From Fibrobacter intestinalis (lineage in GTDB: Bacteria; Fibrobacterota; Fibrobacteria; Fibrobacterales; Fibrobacteraceae): 58,845 bases of DNA. A program made the position numbers and the translations under genes. Location: contig NZ_FUWU01000016.1 in the NCBI RefSeq assembly GCF_900167415.1, positions 1-58,845 of the forward strand, given 5' to 3'. Below are positions 24,848 to 32,685 of this stretch, one piece after another (position 1 is the stretch's first letter; each line of letters starts with the position of its first letter). Below the pieces are notes generated by a model. It did not search any database. It saw only the letters and a list, made by a program, of their open reading frames with translations, and had not been told where the DNA came from.

Positions 24848-25813
24848 TTAAACGAGTCCGGAGCTTTCGTCGATTCCGAGCGCGATGTTCATATTCTGAA
24901 TCGCCGCTCCCGAAGCGCCTTTGCCCAGATTGTCTATGATTGTCGTAACCTGTAGCGAGTTTCCCTTTCCGAAAACGTAAATGTGCGCTTCATTTGTCCC
25001 GTTGCATTCCGTCGGGTCAAGCGAACCGGCATCGAGAACGGGCTCTTCTTCGTAGGGAAGGACTTTGACAAATCGGGATCCGTCATAATGCTCGGCGAGA
25101 ATGCTCTGGATGTCCGATGCCGTGGCACTTTTGGTCAGGGAACTTGGGAAAATCGCCGTGGAAACCGCCATGCCCTTGTAAAACGGCCCGACAATCGGAT
25201 TGAAAAGGGGCGCATTTTCCAAGCCGCAAATTTTTTGCATTTCGGGCAGGTGCTTGTGGTGATGCCCCAGAGCATAAGGTCGCGGTGCAAAAAGTCGTGG
25301 GGATTCCCCGGGGTGCGATTGCTGTGCACCGTCCGCCTCGTAGGAAGCGATCATTTTTTTGCCGCCGCCGGAATAGCCGGTCAGACTGTAAGTAGCGAGA
25401 TCGGCTCTTTTTTGGAGCAAACCCGCAGCGATGAGAGGATACACGCCGAAAATGAATCCCGTCGCATGGCATCCCGGATTCGCAATGCGTGTTCCGCTTT
25501 CGATTTGTTTTCGGAAATCCGAGGAAAGTTCCGGAAGGCCGTACGCCCAATCCGGGTTTGTCCGGTGGGCGGTGGAGGCGTCGATGATTTTCGTTTTCGG
25601 GTTGGTACAGAGTGCCGCGCTTTCCACGGCGGCAGCATCGGGCAGGCAGAGAAAGGTCACGTCCGAAGAATTGATAAGGCGCGCCCGTTCCGCAGGATCT
25701 TTTCGCAATTCCGGCTGGATGCGGAGAATTTCCACGTCTTGGCGTTTGGCTAGGCGTTCGTAAATCTGCAGCCCTGTTGTGCCGGCTTCGCCGTCAACGA
25801 AAATTTTGAACAT
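24848..25813 (-). CDS. argC: N-acetyl-gamma-glutamyl-phosphate reductase
   Basis: 321 aa, the short ArgC class. It reduces N-acetylglutamyl phosphate to the semialdehyde with NADPH in arginine biosynthesis. The start MFKIFVDGEAGTTGLQIYER is the nucleotide-binding fold of this class, and the active-site Cys is in ANPGCHATGF (Cys115). His in LGHHHKHLPEM is the usual catalytic partner. The stop codon of the upstream SEC-C gene is 1 nt before this ATG, so they are coupled. A truncated copy of the 3' third lies at 13822-14190. The carbamoyltransferase argF is 11 kb away. Confidence 0.95.
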   Translation of the reverse strand: MFKIFVDGEAGTTGLQIYERLAKRQDVEILRIQPELRKDPAERARLINSSDVTFLCLPDAAAVESAALCTNPKTKIIDASTAHRTNPDWAYGLPELSSDFRKQIESGTRIANPGCHATGFIFGVYPLIAAGLLQKRADLATYSLTGYSGGGKKMIASYEADGAQQSHPGESPRLFAPRPYALGHHHKHLPEMQKICGLENAPLFNPIVGPFYKGMAVSTAIFPSSLTKSATASDIQSILAEHYDGSRFVKVLPYEEEPVLDAGSLDPTECNGTNEAHIYVFGKGNSLQVTTIIDNLGKGASGAAIQNMNIALGIDESSGLV

Positions 25814-25814
25814 T

Positions 25815-26315
25815 TTATTTGTCCTTGCCGCAGCACTTTTTGTACTTGAGTCCCGAACCGCAGGGGCACGGATCGTTTCTGCCGACGTCGGGAGTGGTCT
25901 TGTGAATGGTCGAGGGCTTTACCGCGCGTCCATCGTAGAAAAGCCATGCGCCCTTTACTTTGTGGAATTCGGAAAGTTCGTGATGTTCCCGGGCGAGGTT
26001 TCCCTGCTTGTATTTGCAGATAAATTCCACCCAGCCGATATTTTTTTCTTCTTCGGTTTTGGTTTGCAGAATCTGGATGCCGAGCCATTGGGAACGCTTG
26101 CTCCATTCTTCAACGCTCTTTTCGTCGTAGTCGGTTTGCTGGGAGGGTTCCAGGGAATCTTTGAGCCAGCGGACTTCATGCTTGGCGTATGCGGTGTAGC
26201 GGGAGCGCATCAGGGCTTCCGGCGTCGGAGCGAGGATGGTGCCTTTGATTATCGGTTCGCAGCATTCGGAGTATTTTTTTCCGGAACCGCAAGGACAAAG
26301 ATCTTCTTCTGCCAT
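25815..26315 (-). CDS. YchJ-like protein with two SEC-C zinc motifs
   Basis: 166 aa. Start at 26315 chosen for the AAGGA 7 nt upstream and the immediate motif; the frame extends 12 codons more. The N-terminal SEC-C reads [17 protein letters not shown] and the C-terminal one [17 protein letters not shown]; between them is the YchJ-type domain with [18 protein letters not shown] and [15 protein letters not shown] motifs bind zinc and often contact SecB or ribosome-linked partners; the function of YchJ proteins is not established. Ends 1 nt before argC. Confidence 0.9.
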   Translation of the reverse strand: MAEEDLCPCGSGKKYSECCEPIIKGTILAPTPEALMRSRYTAYAKHEVRWLKDSLEPSQQTDYDEKSVEEWSKRSQWLGIQILQTKTEEEKNIGWVEFICKYKQGNLAREHHELSEFHKVKGAWLFYDGRAVKPSTIHKTTPDVGRNDPCPCGSGLKYKKCCGKDK

Positions 26316-26343
26316 ATTCAAATCCTTCTTGTTTAAAACACAA

Positions 26344-26370
26344 TAAGCCACCCCAGTGCGGGGTGACTTA
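26344..26370 (-). terminator. Terminator behind the rlmN-methyltransferase pair
   Basis: Stem TAAGxCACCCC / GGGGTGxCTTA with a 5-nt loop, 16-42 nt after the methyltransferase stop; a T-rich tail (TTGTGTTTT) follows on the minus strand. Confidence 0.6.
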
Positions 26371-26385
26371 AAAAATAGAATTATT

Positions 26386-27009
26386 TTATTCCGCGGCTTT
26401 CTTCAGAATCCAAATTTCTTCTTTGCCTTTGCGCGCGGGGATGCTGTCATTTACCGCAACCCTTTCCACGACATCGAAAATGCCGCCGAGGCGCGCCATC
26501 AGTTCGCCTTCGGAAGTCGGATGCGGGGGGCCTTGCAGGGTGTTCCCGTTCAGGAACGGATAGAAGAAAGCGATGACGACGCCGTCGTCCTTGAGCATTT
26601 TTTGCCAGACTTCAAAGCATTCGTCGCGACGCCCCGGATGGATGCCCGTGAATGTGCAGTAATCATAGACAATGTCGAATTGCTGCCCGCCTTTTTTGGG
26701 ATTTTTGGGATTCAGTTCAAAAAGGTCCAGATCCAGCGATTTGAAATTTTCGAGTCTGCGCGAAATGCGGTCGAGTTCATCGACTGCAGTGGGGGCAAAA
26801 TCTACAGCGAGCACCTCGTGTCCGCGTTTCGCCCAGGCTTCCGCATCGTAACCGAAACCGGCACCGGGAACAAGAACGCTGCCTGTTTGCGGACAAAGCG
26901 GGTTATTGAAAAAGTCGAGCAGGGCGGGGGTGGCTTTTCCCAAATTCCAGTAATCTTTATGTTCGATGTAAAGATTTTCCCAGAATTCAGGCAGATTCTG
27001 TGTCAACAT
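26386..27009 (-). CDS. SAM-dependent methyltransferase, TPMT (thiopurine methyltransferase-like) family
   Basis: 207 aa. Starts with [20 protein letters not shown], the typical N-terminal Trp/Gly region of TPMT-like proteins, then motif [21 protein letters not shown], acidic [13 protein letters not shown], and [20 protein letters not shown], a family hallmark. Cytoplasmic; bacterial relatives methylate thiols, tellurite/selenium compounds or halides; the true substrate here is unknown. The start overlaps the 3' end of rlmN by 23 nt, so they are co-transcribed, but no functional link is evident. Confidence 0.85.
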   Translation of the reverse strand: MLTQNLPEFWENLYIEHKDYWNLGKATPALLDFFNNPLCPQTGSVLVPGAGFGYDAEAWAKRGHEVLAVDFAPTAVDELDRISRRLENFKSLDLDLFELNPKNPKKGGQQFDIVYDYCTFTGIHPGRRDECFEVWQKMLKDDGVVIAFFYPFLNGNTLQGPPHPTSEGELMARLGGIFDVVERVAVNDSIPARKGKEEIWILKKAAE

Positions 27010-28084
27010 TAGCTACCTTCTGTTGTTTTTTGTATGCGAGCTGTCCGCAGGCGGCGAGGATGTCGCGTCCACGCGGATTTCGTATGGTGATTTGAATTTG
27101 GGCGGCACGTACTTTTTCCAGGAAGCGGTCCACTTCTTCTTGCGTCGGCGCTTCTAGATTCGGATCGTCCATCTGGTTGAGGACTATCGCATTGACCTTG
27201 CAGCGGCGCGGTGCGCAAATTTTAATCAGTTCTTTGGCGGCTTCGTCTGTGCAGGTGACGCCTTTCATCAAAACAAATTCAAAAGTGACGTAGTTGTCCG
27301 TGCGGCGGGTGTATTCGTCGGTCGCTTCCAAAAGCTTTTCAATCGGCCAGACTTTATTTACCGGCATCACGGAACTTCTGCGTTCGTTGTTCGTGCTGTT
27401 GAGGCTGACGGCCAGGCAGCAGGGCGTGTTTCTGTCCACGAGTTCCTTGATTTTGGGAACGACTCCGCTGGTGCTGATGGTCATCTTTTTTCGGCCCAGG
27501 TTGAAGAGCTTCTGGTTGTGCAGGGTGCAGCACGTCCGGTGCACGTTTTCCAAATTGTTGAGCGGTTCGCCCATTCCCATGAAAATGATATTCGTCACTT
27601 GGGCGGGTTTCCCGTCGGCGTCGATTTCTCCGGTCTCTTTCAGGTATTCGTTTACGCGGATGATTTCTTCTAAAATTTCTCCTGCTTCCAGATTCCGGAT
27701 GAAGCCCATCTTGGCGGTTCTGCAGAATGCGCAGTTTTGGGCGCAGCCTATCTGCGTGGATACGCATACGGAGTAGCGTCCGTTTGTCGGAATGAGGACG
27801 GTTTCAATGAATTTTTCGTCGGGGGTTTGGAAGAGCCACTTGACCGTTCCATCGACAGAGATGAGGTGCTGAACTTCGGTCAGGGAGCGTATGGCGAAGG
27901 ACTGGGCGAGCTTGTCGCGGGTCTGCTGCGGAATGTTTTTCATCTGGTCGTAGCTCGAAACCTGCTGGCAAAAGAGCCAGTTCTCGATTTGATCCGCCCG
28001 ATAGGCTTTTTCGCAATGAGCGGAAAGCCATTCTTTGAGTTCATCCGCTGTTAAGGATTTGATGTCTTTATACGCGTTTTTCAC
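26987..28084 (-). CDS. rlmN: Dual-specificity 23S rRNA/tRNA adenine-C2 methyltransferase
   Basis: 365 aa. Radical SAM enzyme that methylates A2503 of 23S rRNA and A37 of some tRNAs. The CxxxCxxC cluster motif is CAQNCAFC (Cys114, 118, 121), preceded by VCVSTQIG; GMGEPLNN and the C-terminal RGRDILAACGQL with the resolving Cys are all present. Length matches the family. A -10-like TATCTT occurs just upstream on the minus strand; beyond it lies the large repeat block 28085-29097. Confidence 0.95.
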   Translation of the reverse strand: MKNAYKDIKSLTADELKEWLSAHCEKAYRADQIENWLFCQQVSSYDQMKNIPQQTRDKLAQSFAIRSLTEVQHLISVDGTVKWLFQTPDEKFIETVLIPTNGRYSVCVSTQIGCAQNCAFCRTAKMGFIRNLEAGEILEEIIRVNEYLKETGEIDADGKPAQVTNIIFMGMGEPLNNLENVHRTCCTLHNQKLFNLGRKKMTISTSGVVPKIKELVDRNTPCCLAVSLNSTNNERRSSVMPVNKVWPIEKLLEATDEYTRRTDNYVTFEFVLMKGVTCTDEAAKELIKICAPRRCKVNAIVLNQMDDPNLEAPTQEEVDRFLEKVRAAQIQITIRNPRGRDILAACGQLAYKKQQKVANVDTESA

Positions 28085-28099
28085 CGAAATGCAAAGATA

Positions 28100-28265
28100 G
28101 CAAATTTTTGGGGCTTATATACAAAATTCCATCTCGATTTGCCCACATTAGGGATTAGCAACTAGTGATCAGTGATTAGTTGGAAGTTGGAAGTCGGAAG
28201 TTGGGAGTTGAGGGTTGAAACTGACAACTGACAACTGAAAACTGATAACTGATAACTGATAACCG
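28100..28265 (+). repeat. Composite repeat, copy C part 1 (TATATA boundary and heptad tract)
   Basis: TTTTTGGGGCTTATATACAA plus AATTCCATCTCGATTTGCC (28107-28140), then 17 units of a 7-bp repeat (28146-28262): ATTAGGG, ATCAGTG, GGAAGTT, GGGAGTT, then CAACTGA, AAACTGA, TAACTGA. It is the inverted counterpart of 13541-13755 in both sequence and order; copy B has an added TTCGAC block between boundary and heptads. No gene. Confidence 0.8.
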
Positions 28266-28367
28266 AGTTCCTCCTTCTCGCTATGGCGCAATACCCAATT
28301 CTACCCCACAAAACCAAAACTTCCAACTACAAAGCGTGGCGGGGGATAGGGTGAAGGGAAAAGGGGC

Positions 28368-28800
28368 TGCCCATGAGTCTTAAGAGTTTTACTCTTTTAG
28401 ACGAATTGTCCCTGGAAGGGAGCCTTTGCAAAAGCGTGCAAGGCGAATGGTGCGCCGCAAGCTTGCTTGCTTGTAGGCATTACTGAGCCGCCGCCGCGGA
28501 CGCAACGCGTCAACTTGGAAGCCCCCTTATCCCTTCCGCCCGCTGGCCTACAAGGCATCCCTGAAACTTGGAATCTCCGATTCCATAGTTGAAGTATCCC
28601 TGGAAGGGACAATTCGCCTAAAGGAAGCAGAGCTTCCAAGGCTCATGGGGCTTTGCACAATTCGTCTAGGGAAGCAAGCTTCCAAGACTCATGGGGCGCT
28701 GCATCCCTGAAACTAGGAATCTCCGATTCCGTAGTTGAAGTATCCCTGCAAGGGACAATTCGCCTAAAGGAAGCGGAGCTTCCAAGGCTCATGGGAAAGC
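28368..28800 (+). repeat. Array of four covarying hairpins with fixed companion hairpins
   Basis: Hairpins of the GYCT...AGRC type at 28377-28402, 28616-28642, 28664-28688 and 28762-28788; the first is inverted relative to the others. Between them are AACT-x-GGAATC-TCC-GATTCC-x-AGTT (28567-28590; 28713-28737) and TCCCT-NNA-AGGGA hairpins (28597-28609; 28743-28755). The same order is seen at 58620-58805 on the opposite strand. Frames that can be read through it are repeat-derived and not called. Confidence 0.85.
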
Positions 28801-29010
28801 GAGCATCTCGCAGTCTGCGAGAAGAAATTCCCCTTGTGAAAAAGAAATCCATGCTTTGAAAAAAATTATTTGAGGGAATTTGGAGGAAGATTGTATATAA
28901 TTCCCAAATTTTTGGTCGCCTCTAAAAATTCATTTTCAAAAAATCGGCTGCACGAGAGGCTTGTTGTTAGTTGTCAGTTATAGTTATTAGTTATCAGTTG
29001 CGAGTTCGTG
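28800..29010 (+). repeat. Composite repeat, copy C part 2 (TCTCGC hairpin, TTC-GAA ladder, TATATA boundary, heptads)
   Basis: TCTCGCA-GTC-TGCGAGA hairpin (~28805-28821), TTC-N-GAA units (ATTCCCCTTGTGAAAAAG, ATCCATGCTTTGAAAAAA), then GAGGAAGATTGTATATAATT-CCCAAA (~28881-28910), and a short heptad tract TAGTTGTCAGTTATAGTTAT (~28973-29000). No gene between rlmN and the PBP. Confidence 0.7.
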
Positions 29011-29097
29011 CGCGGATTTGCCTTGTCCCCCAATGGGGAGTGGCTGTGCTCCAGAAAGGGAAATAAGGGATGCCCGGTAAAATTTCCCGGGCGAAAA

Positions 29098-31407
29098 TCA
29101 GAACATCTGCCGGGTTTTCTTTTTGGGCAGAGGCGCGTCCTTTTCTTTTTTCGATTTGGCTTTCATGGAGCCTTCGGCAGAGGTTTTGCTGGAGAAAAGC
29201 GTTGCGTCGTCCGCGGATTTTTTGCCGGAAATATGGGTGCCATCGCAGGATTCCGTTGGAACGTGTCCCGCGGAATAGAGGCAATAGGATGTGGTTCCGC
29301 AAAATTCTCCGGCGATTTTTCCCGTGAAGTTGCACATTTTTTTGCTGACGACTCCCGGCTGCATTTTGAAATTCTGAATGGGGAGATCTTTGTGGAGTTC
29401 CTTCATGACTTCAATCCATGCGGGGAGAGGATCTTCGGAGCCGGTATGCCCGGGCCCCATAGGAGCGGGGGAGTCGGTTCCCACCCAGATGCCGAGGGTG
29501 TAGTAATGCGTAAATCCGATGTACCAGGCGTCGGTGTAATTGTTTGTCGTGCCCGTCTTGCCGCCGCTCGGGTGGCGGAATCCGCTGGCGCCGACACGTG
29601 CCGCCGTGCCGTGGACGTTGACATCCTTGAGCATATCGACCATAATGTAGGCACTGGCGGGTTTTAGTACTGATTTCTCTTCGCTCTTGTGCTTTTCGAC
29701 GATGTTCCCGGCTTTATCGACGATGGAATCGATCATGTAGGGCTCTATCCGCACGCCGCCATTGGGGAAGACCGTATAGGCGGAAGTCATTTCCATTAGA
29801 GTGCTGCCGATGGAACCCAGAGCAAGACTGGGAACGGGTTGCAGCGGAGCTTTGCGGATGCCGAACTTGCGGGCGTAGTTTACCACGTTGGGAAGTCCGT
29901 ATTTGATGCCGGTCAGCACCGCGGGAAGGTTCATGGAGCGGTAGAGCGCACGGCGTAAGGTCATCATTCCTTCAAATTCTTTGTCAAAATTGGCGGGGCG
30001 CCACGTTTTGGACGGGTCCTTTTCGTCTTCGATGGTGACGGGCTGATCGTTGATGGAATCGCAGGGGGAAGCTCCCGATTCAACTGCCGTCGCATAAACG
30101 ATGGGTTTGAAAGAAGAACCCGGTTGGCGAAGGGATTGCACCGCCCGGTTCCAGCGGGATTCGTTAAAGTCGTTTCCGCCGACCATCGCCCGAATGGCTC
30201 CGGTTCCGTTTTCAATAAGAATCATGGCCATCTGCGGGGCGTGGTAACGCGAAGAATCCGGATAGCGCCATTTGGAAACATCCGAAGCGGTGTCCTTGGC
30301 GAGGTAGTCTTTTTTGAAGAGCGCGTAAATGCTGTCGAAATGGGCGACGACGGAGTCCGCGGGAAGGTTGTATTTGGAAGAAAGTCCGAGTTTCCAGACG
30401 GCTCGCGCTTGAAGACGCTTGCGGACGCGTTCGATATGTTTCTTTTCGACTTGTTCGGCAAAGGCCTGGATTTGCGGATCGATGGTGCTGTAGATATTCA
30501 CGCCGTCGGCATAGAGGGATTTCTGCCCGTATTTGTTTTCCATGAATTTACGGATTTCTTCATAGAAGTAGAGCCCGGATCCGTTTCCGACCTGGTGCTT
30601 TACCGTTTTGACGGGTTCCTGGATGTAACGCTTATAGTCGTCTTTGGAAATGTAGCCTGCGCTGTACATGGCAAAAAGAACCGTATTGCGGCGTTCCGTG
30701 GCAACTTCGGGGTGGCGGTCGGGACGGTAGCCTTCGGGACGTTGGAGCATTCCGGCGAGAATGGCGTATTGCGGAATCGTCAGGCTGTCGAGAGACTTGC
30801 CAAAGTAAAAATCGCTCGCCGCTTGAAACCCGTAGTTGCCGCCGCCGAGATAGACTTCGTTCATGTAGAATTCCAGAATTTCCCGCTTGGTGTATGTCTG
30901 CTCAATGCGGACTGCGGTCATCGCTTCCTTGATCTTTCGGGAAATTTTGCGCTCCGGCGTCAGGAAGAGGAGCTTGGAAAGCTGCTGTGTCAGGGTGGAA
31001 GCTCCGCGGATTTTGTCGCCTTTGGACACCGACTGCAAAACGGCTTTGGGAATGGCGAGAATGTTCAGCCCCCAGTGGCTGTAAAAATCGCGGTCTTCGG
31101 TTGCCATCACGGCGTTCATCGCCATGGGCGGAATGGAATCGATGGGCGTCCAGATTCTGCGCTCGACAAAAAATTCATGGACGGGAACGCTGTCCTTGTC
31201 ATAGACCGTGGTGACGAGTTTCGGTTCGATGTCTTCGAGCTGCTCCAACGAAGGCAGCGTGGGAACCAGACTGGAAAAATACAGGTAGATGGCGATGAAA
31301 ATGGCAATGCAGGGAATCAGGAAAATGCCCAACCAGAGAAAAACTTTTTTTCCGGGAGCGGGGAAAAAGCGGGAAAACAGCGAAGCAATCTTTTGAAATA
31401 GGTTCAT
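29098..31407 (-). CDS. Class A penicillin-binding protein (PBP1A-like glycosyltransferase/transpeptidase)
   Basis: 769 aa. Builds peptidoglycan from lipid II on the periplasmic face. Cytoplasmic start, one TM segment (about 21-45), then a GT51 glycosyltransferase domain with ATEDRDFYSHWG (catalytic Glu104) and GASTLTQQLSKLL (135-147). The transpeptidase domain has SSFK (Ser431), SMN (Ser491) and KTGTT (Lys617). The C-terminal tail after ~730 is Lys/Ser-rich (KAKSKKEKDAPLPKKKTRQM) and probably disordered. All catalytic motifs are intact. Divergently transcribed from the lipoprotein at 31496. Confidence 0.95.
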   Translation of the reverse strand: MNLFQKIASLFSRFFPAPGKKVFLWLGIFLIPCIAIFIAIYLYFSSLVPTLPSLEQLEDIEPKLVTTVYDKDSVPVHEFFVERRIWTPIDSIPPMAMNAVMATEDRDFYSHWGLNILAIPKAVLQSVSKGDKIRGASTLTQQLSKLLFLTPERKISRKIKEAMTAVRIEQTYTKREILEFYMNEVYLGGGNYGFQAASDFYFGKSLDSLTIPQYAILAGMLQRPEGYRPDRHPEVATERRNTVLFAMYSAGYISKDDYKRYIQEPVKTVKHQVGNGSGLYFYEEIRKFMENKYGQKSLYADGVNIYSTIDPQIQAFAEQVEKKHIERVRKRLQARAVWKLGLSSKYNLPADSVVAHFDSIYALFKKDYLAKDTASDVSKWRYPDSSRYHAPQMAMILIENGTGAIRAMVGGNDFNESRWNRAVQSLRQPGSSFKPIVYATAVESGASPCDSINDQPVTIEDEKDPSKTWRPANFDKEFEGMMTLRRALYRSMNLPAVLTGIKYGLPNVVNYARKFGIRKAPLQPVPSLALGSIGSTLMEMTSAYTVFPNGGVRIEPYMIDSIVDKAGNIVEKHKSEEKSVLKPASAYIMVDMLKDVNVHGTAARVGASGFRHPSGGKTGTTNNYTDAWYIGFTHYYTLGIWVGTDSPAPMGPGHTGSEDPLPAWIEVMKELHKDLPIQNFKMQPGVVSKKMCNFTGKIAGEFCGTTSYCLYSAGHVPTESCDGTHISGKKSADDATLFSSKTSAEGSMKAKSKKEKDAPLPKKKTRQMF

Positions 31408-31495
31408 TTTATCAAACAGTCAAGGATGGGGGTGGTAAAAAATTTGAATAAAATGTAATTTTATGCGGAAGAAAATTCAGATGGAGTTTTAGAAA

Positions 31496-32398
31496 ATGCG
31501 TTCTTTTAAGCGTTGGATTCCGGTTGCGCTGGTATGTTCCCTTTTCGGTTTGTCTGCATGCGGGTCGGTGGATCACGACCCTCCTAAACTGGAAAGCGTT
31601 TTCGGTTCGGTTTCCCCCATGGACACGCTGGTCGCCGTCTTTGACAAGAGCATCGACGATTTTGATGAAGATCAGGTCTCTTCCAACGTGAAAATCTCCG
31701 TGGTCAAGCAAAAAGGGAAGAAAATTTTCATCGTCGGCGCCGAAGACACGGTGGCGGGCATTCCCAGGCTGCTTCCTGCCAGCGATTACGACACCCTCCG
31801 GTTTGAAAATCTGAAGGACGACGACGGCAACAAGAGCAAATTGCAGACGGTGACTTTTTCGACATACCCGTTCCTCGACGGCGATGAATATGAAGGCTCC
31901 GACTGCTATTCCAACTCGAAGCCCAAGGATGCCGAAGTGCTGATGGATTCCTCGCTCCGATTCTACGACGGCTCCAAATTGACGAAGGGCATTACGGTGA
32001 CGGGAATTCTCGGCGGACAGTACAGCAAGAATTGCGCAGATGGCGAGGATCTTTTCAAGATATATTTGAAAAAACGCGACACGGTTTCTGTCCGGCTTTC
32101 GGGACGGACTGCCTCCATACCGCTGGAACTGGCCGTTCTCGGTCCAGCCAAAATGAAGGACGCTCCCGCAGAATGTCAATTTGACAACGATGAATTTCTT
32201 ACAGTCGATTTGGCAAATTTGAAAAAGAAAACGGCAATCGACACGACTTTCGGCATCGGGGATATCCACGAATGCGGAACGAATACGGTGACGGACTATC
32301 TGGCCTATTATATTGTGGTTCGCTATTCGGAGTCGATTTCGACAAAAGACCAGCTGCCGCAGCCCTATACCTTGACCGTGAGCATCGACCAGAAATAA
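31496..32398 (+). CDS. Lipoprotein of unknown function
   Basis: 300 aa. Signal MRSFKRWIPVALVCSLFGLS with lipobox LSAC (Cys22). Beta-rich: KLESVFGSVSPMDTLVAVFD has the look of a bacterial Ig-like domain, followed by an Asp/Cys segment (EYEGSDCYSNSKPKD) and a C-terminal region that could be a PPC-type domain (DGEDLFKIYLKKRDTVSVRL ... LAYYIVVRYSE). Divergent from the PBP gene with an 88-bp gap. No catalytic motif is seen. Confidence 0.65.
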   Translation: MRSFKRWIPVALVCSLFGLSACGSVDHDPPKLESVFGSVSPMDTLVAVFDKSIDDFDEDQVSSNVKISVVKQKGKKIFIVGAEDTVAGIPRLLPASDYDTLRFENLKDDDGNKSKLQTVTFSTYPFLDGDEYEGSDCYSNSKPKDAEVLMDSSLRFYDGSKLTKGITVTGILGGQYSKNCADGEDLFKIYLKKRDTVSVRLSGRTASIPLELAVLGPAKMKDAPAECQFDNDEFLTVDLANLKKKTAIDTTFGIGDIHECGTNTVTDYLAYYIVVRYSESISTKDQLPQPYTLTVSIDQK

Positions 32399-32424
32399 AA
32401 ATGCAAAAAAAGGATGAGAACCCC

Positions 32425-32452
32425 TTGACAAAAATCGCAGGAATTTTATATT
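32425..32452 (+). promoter_or_regulatory. Promoter of tRNA-Arg
   Basis: -35 TTGACA (32425-32430), 16-bp spacer, -10 TATATT (32447-32452), 14 nt before the tRNA. Near-consensus. Confidence 0.75.
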
Positions 32453-32466
32453 TGGGTCGTTCCTTT

Positions 32467-32540
32467 GCGAATGTGGCGTAACTGGATAGCGCAACTGGCT
32501 ACGAACCAGTAGGTTGCAGGTTCGAGTCCTGCCACTCGCA
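32467..32540 (+). tRNA. tRNA-Arg (ACG anticodon)
   Basis: 74 nt. Acceptor GCGAATG / CACTCGC with one A-C mismatch at the fifth pair, anticodon stem ACTGG / CCAGT with loop CTACGAA (anticodon ACG at 32501-32503), T arm GCAGG-TTCGAGT-CCTGC, discriminator A. Expected to be edited to ICG by TadA. CCA is not encoded. Confidence 0.95.
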
Positions 32541-32542
32541 CG

Positions 32543-32570
32543 AAAGCCTCGAGTTCTTCTCGGGGCTTTT
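32543..32570 (+). terminator. Terminator of tRNA-Arg
   Basis: 11-bp stem AAAGCCTCGAG / CTCGGGGCTTT with loop TTCTT, then TTCTTGTATT. Starts 3 nt after the tRNA. Confidence 0.85.
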
Positions 32571-32685
32571 CTTGTATTCTTTTGTTCTAGAATTACTGAA
32601 GAAGAATGCGAAAATTCGGCTTTGACGCTCGAGAGAACGGAAATTCCACTGTCGGGAAAATTCAAATTTTGTATTTTTGGAAAAG

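Noticed and set aside
28146-28262. Period-7 tracts as a CRISPR array
   Set aside because: Units are only 7 bp and drift continuously; there are no constant repeats with unique spacers, and no cas genes.
28653-28859. Short frames that translate to SLKLGISDSVVEVSL-type peptides, also at 58575-58835
   Set aside because: The same peptide arises wherever the hairpin array is present, in either orientation; it is a translation of repeat DNA, without start signals.
30124-31401. 425-codon plus-strand frame opposite the PBP gene
   Set aside because: Shadow of the class A PBP, whose motifs are all present on the minus strand.
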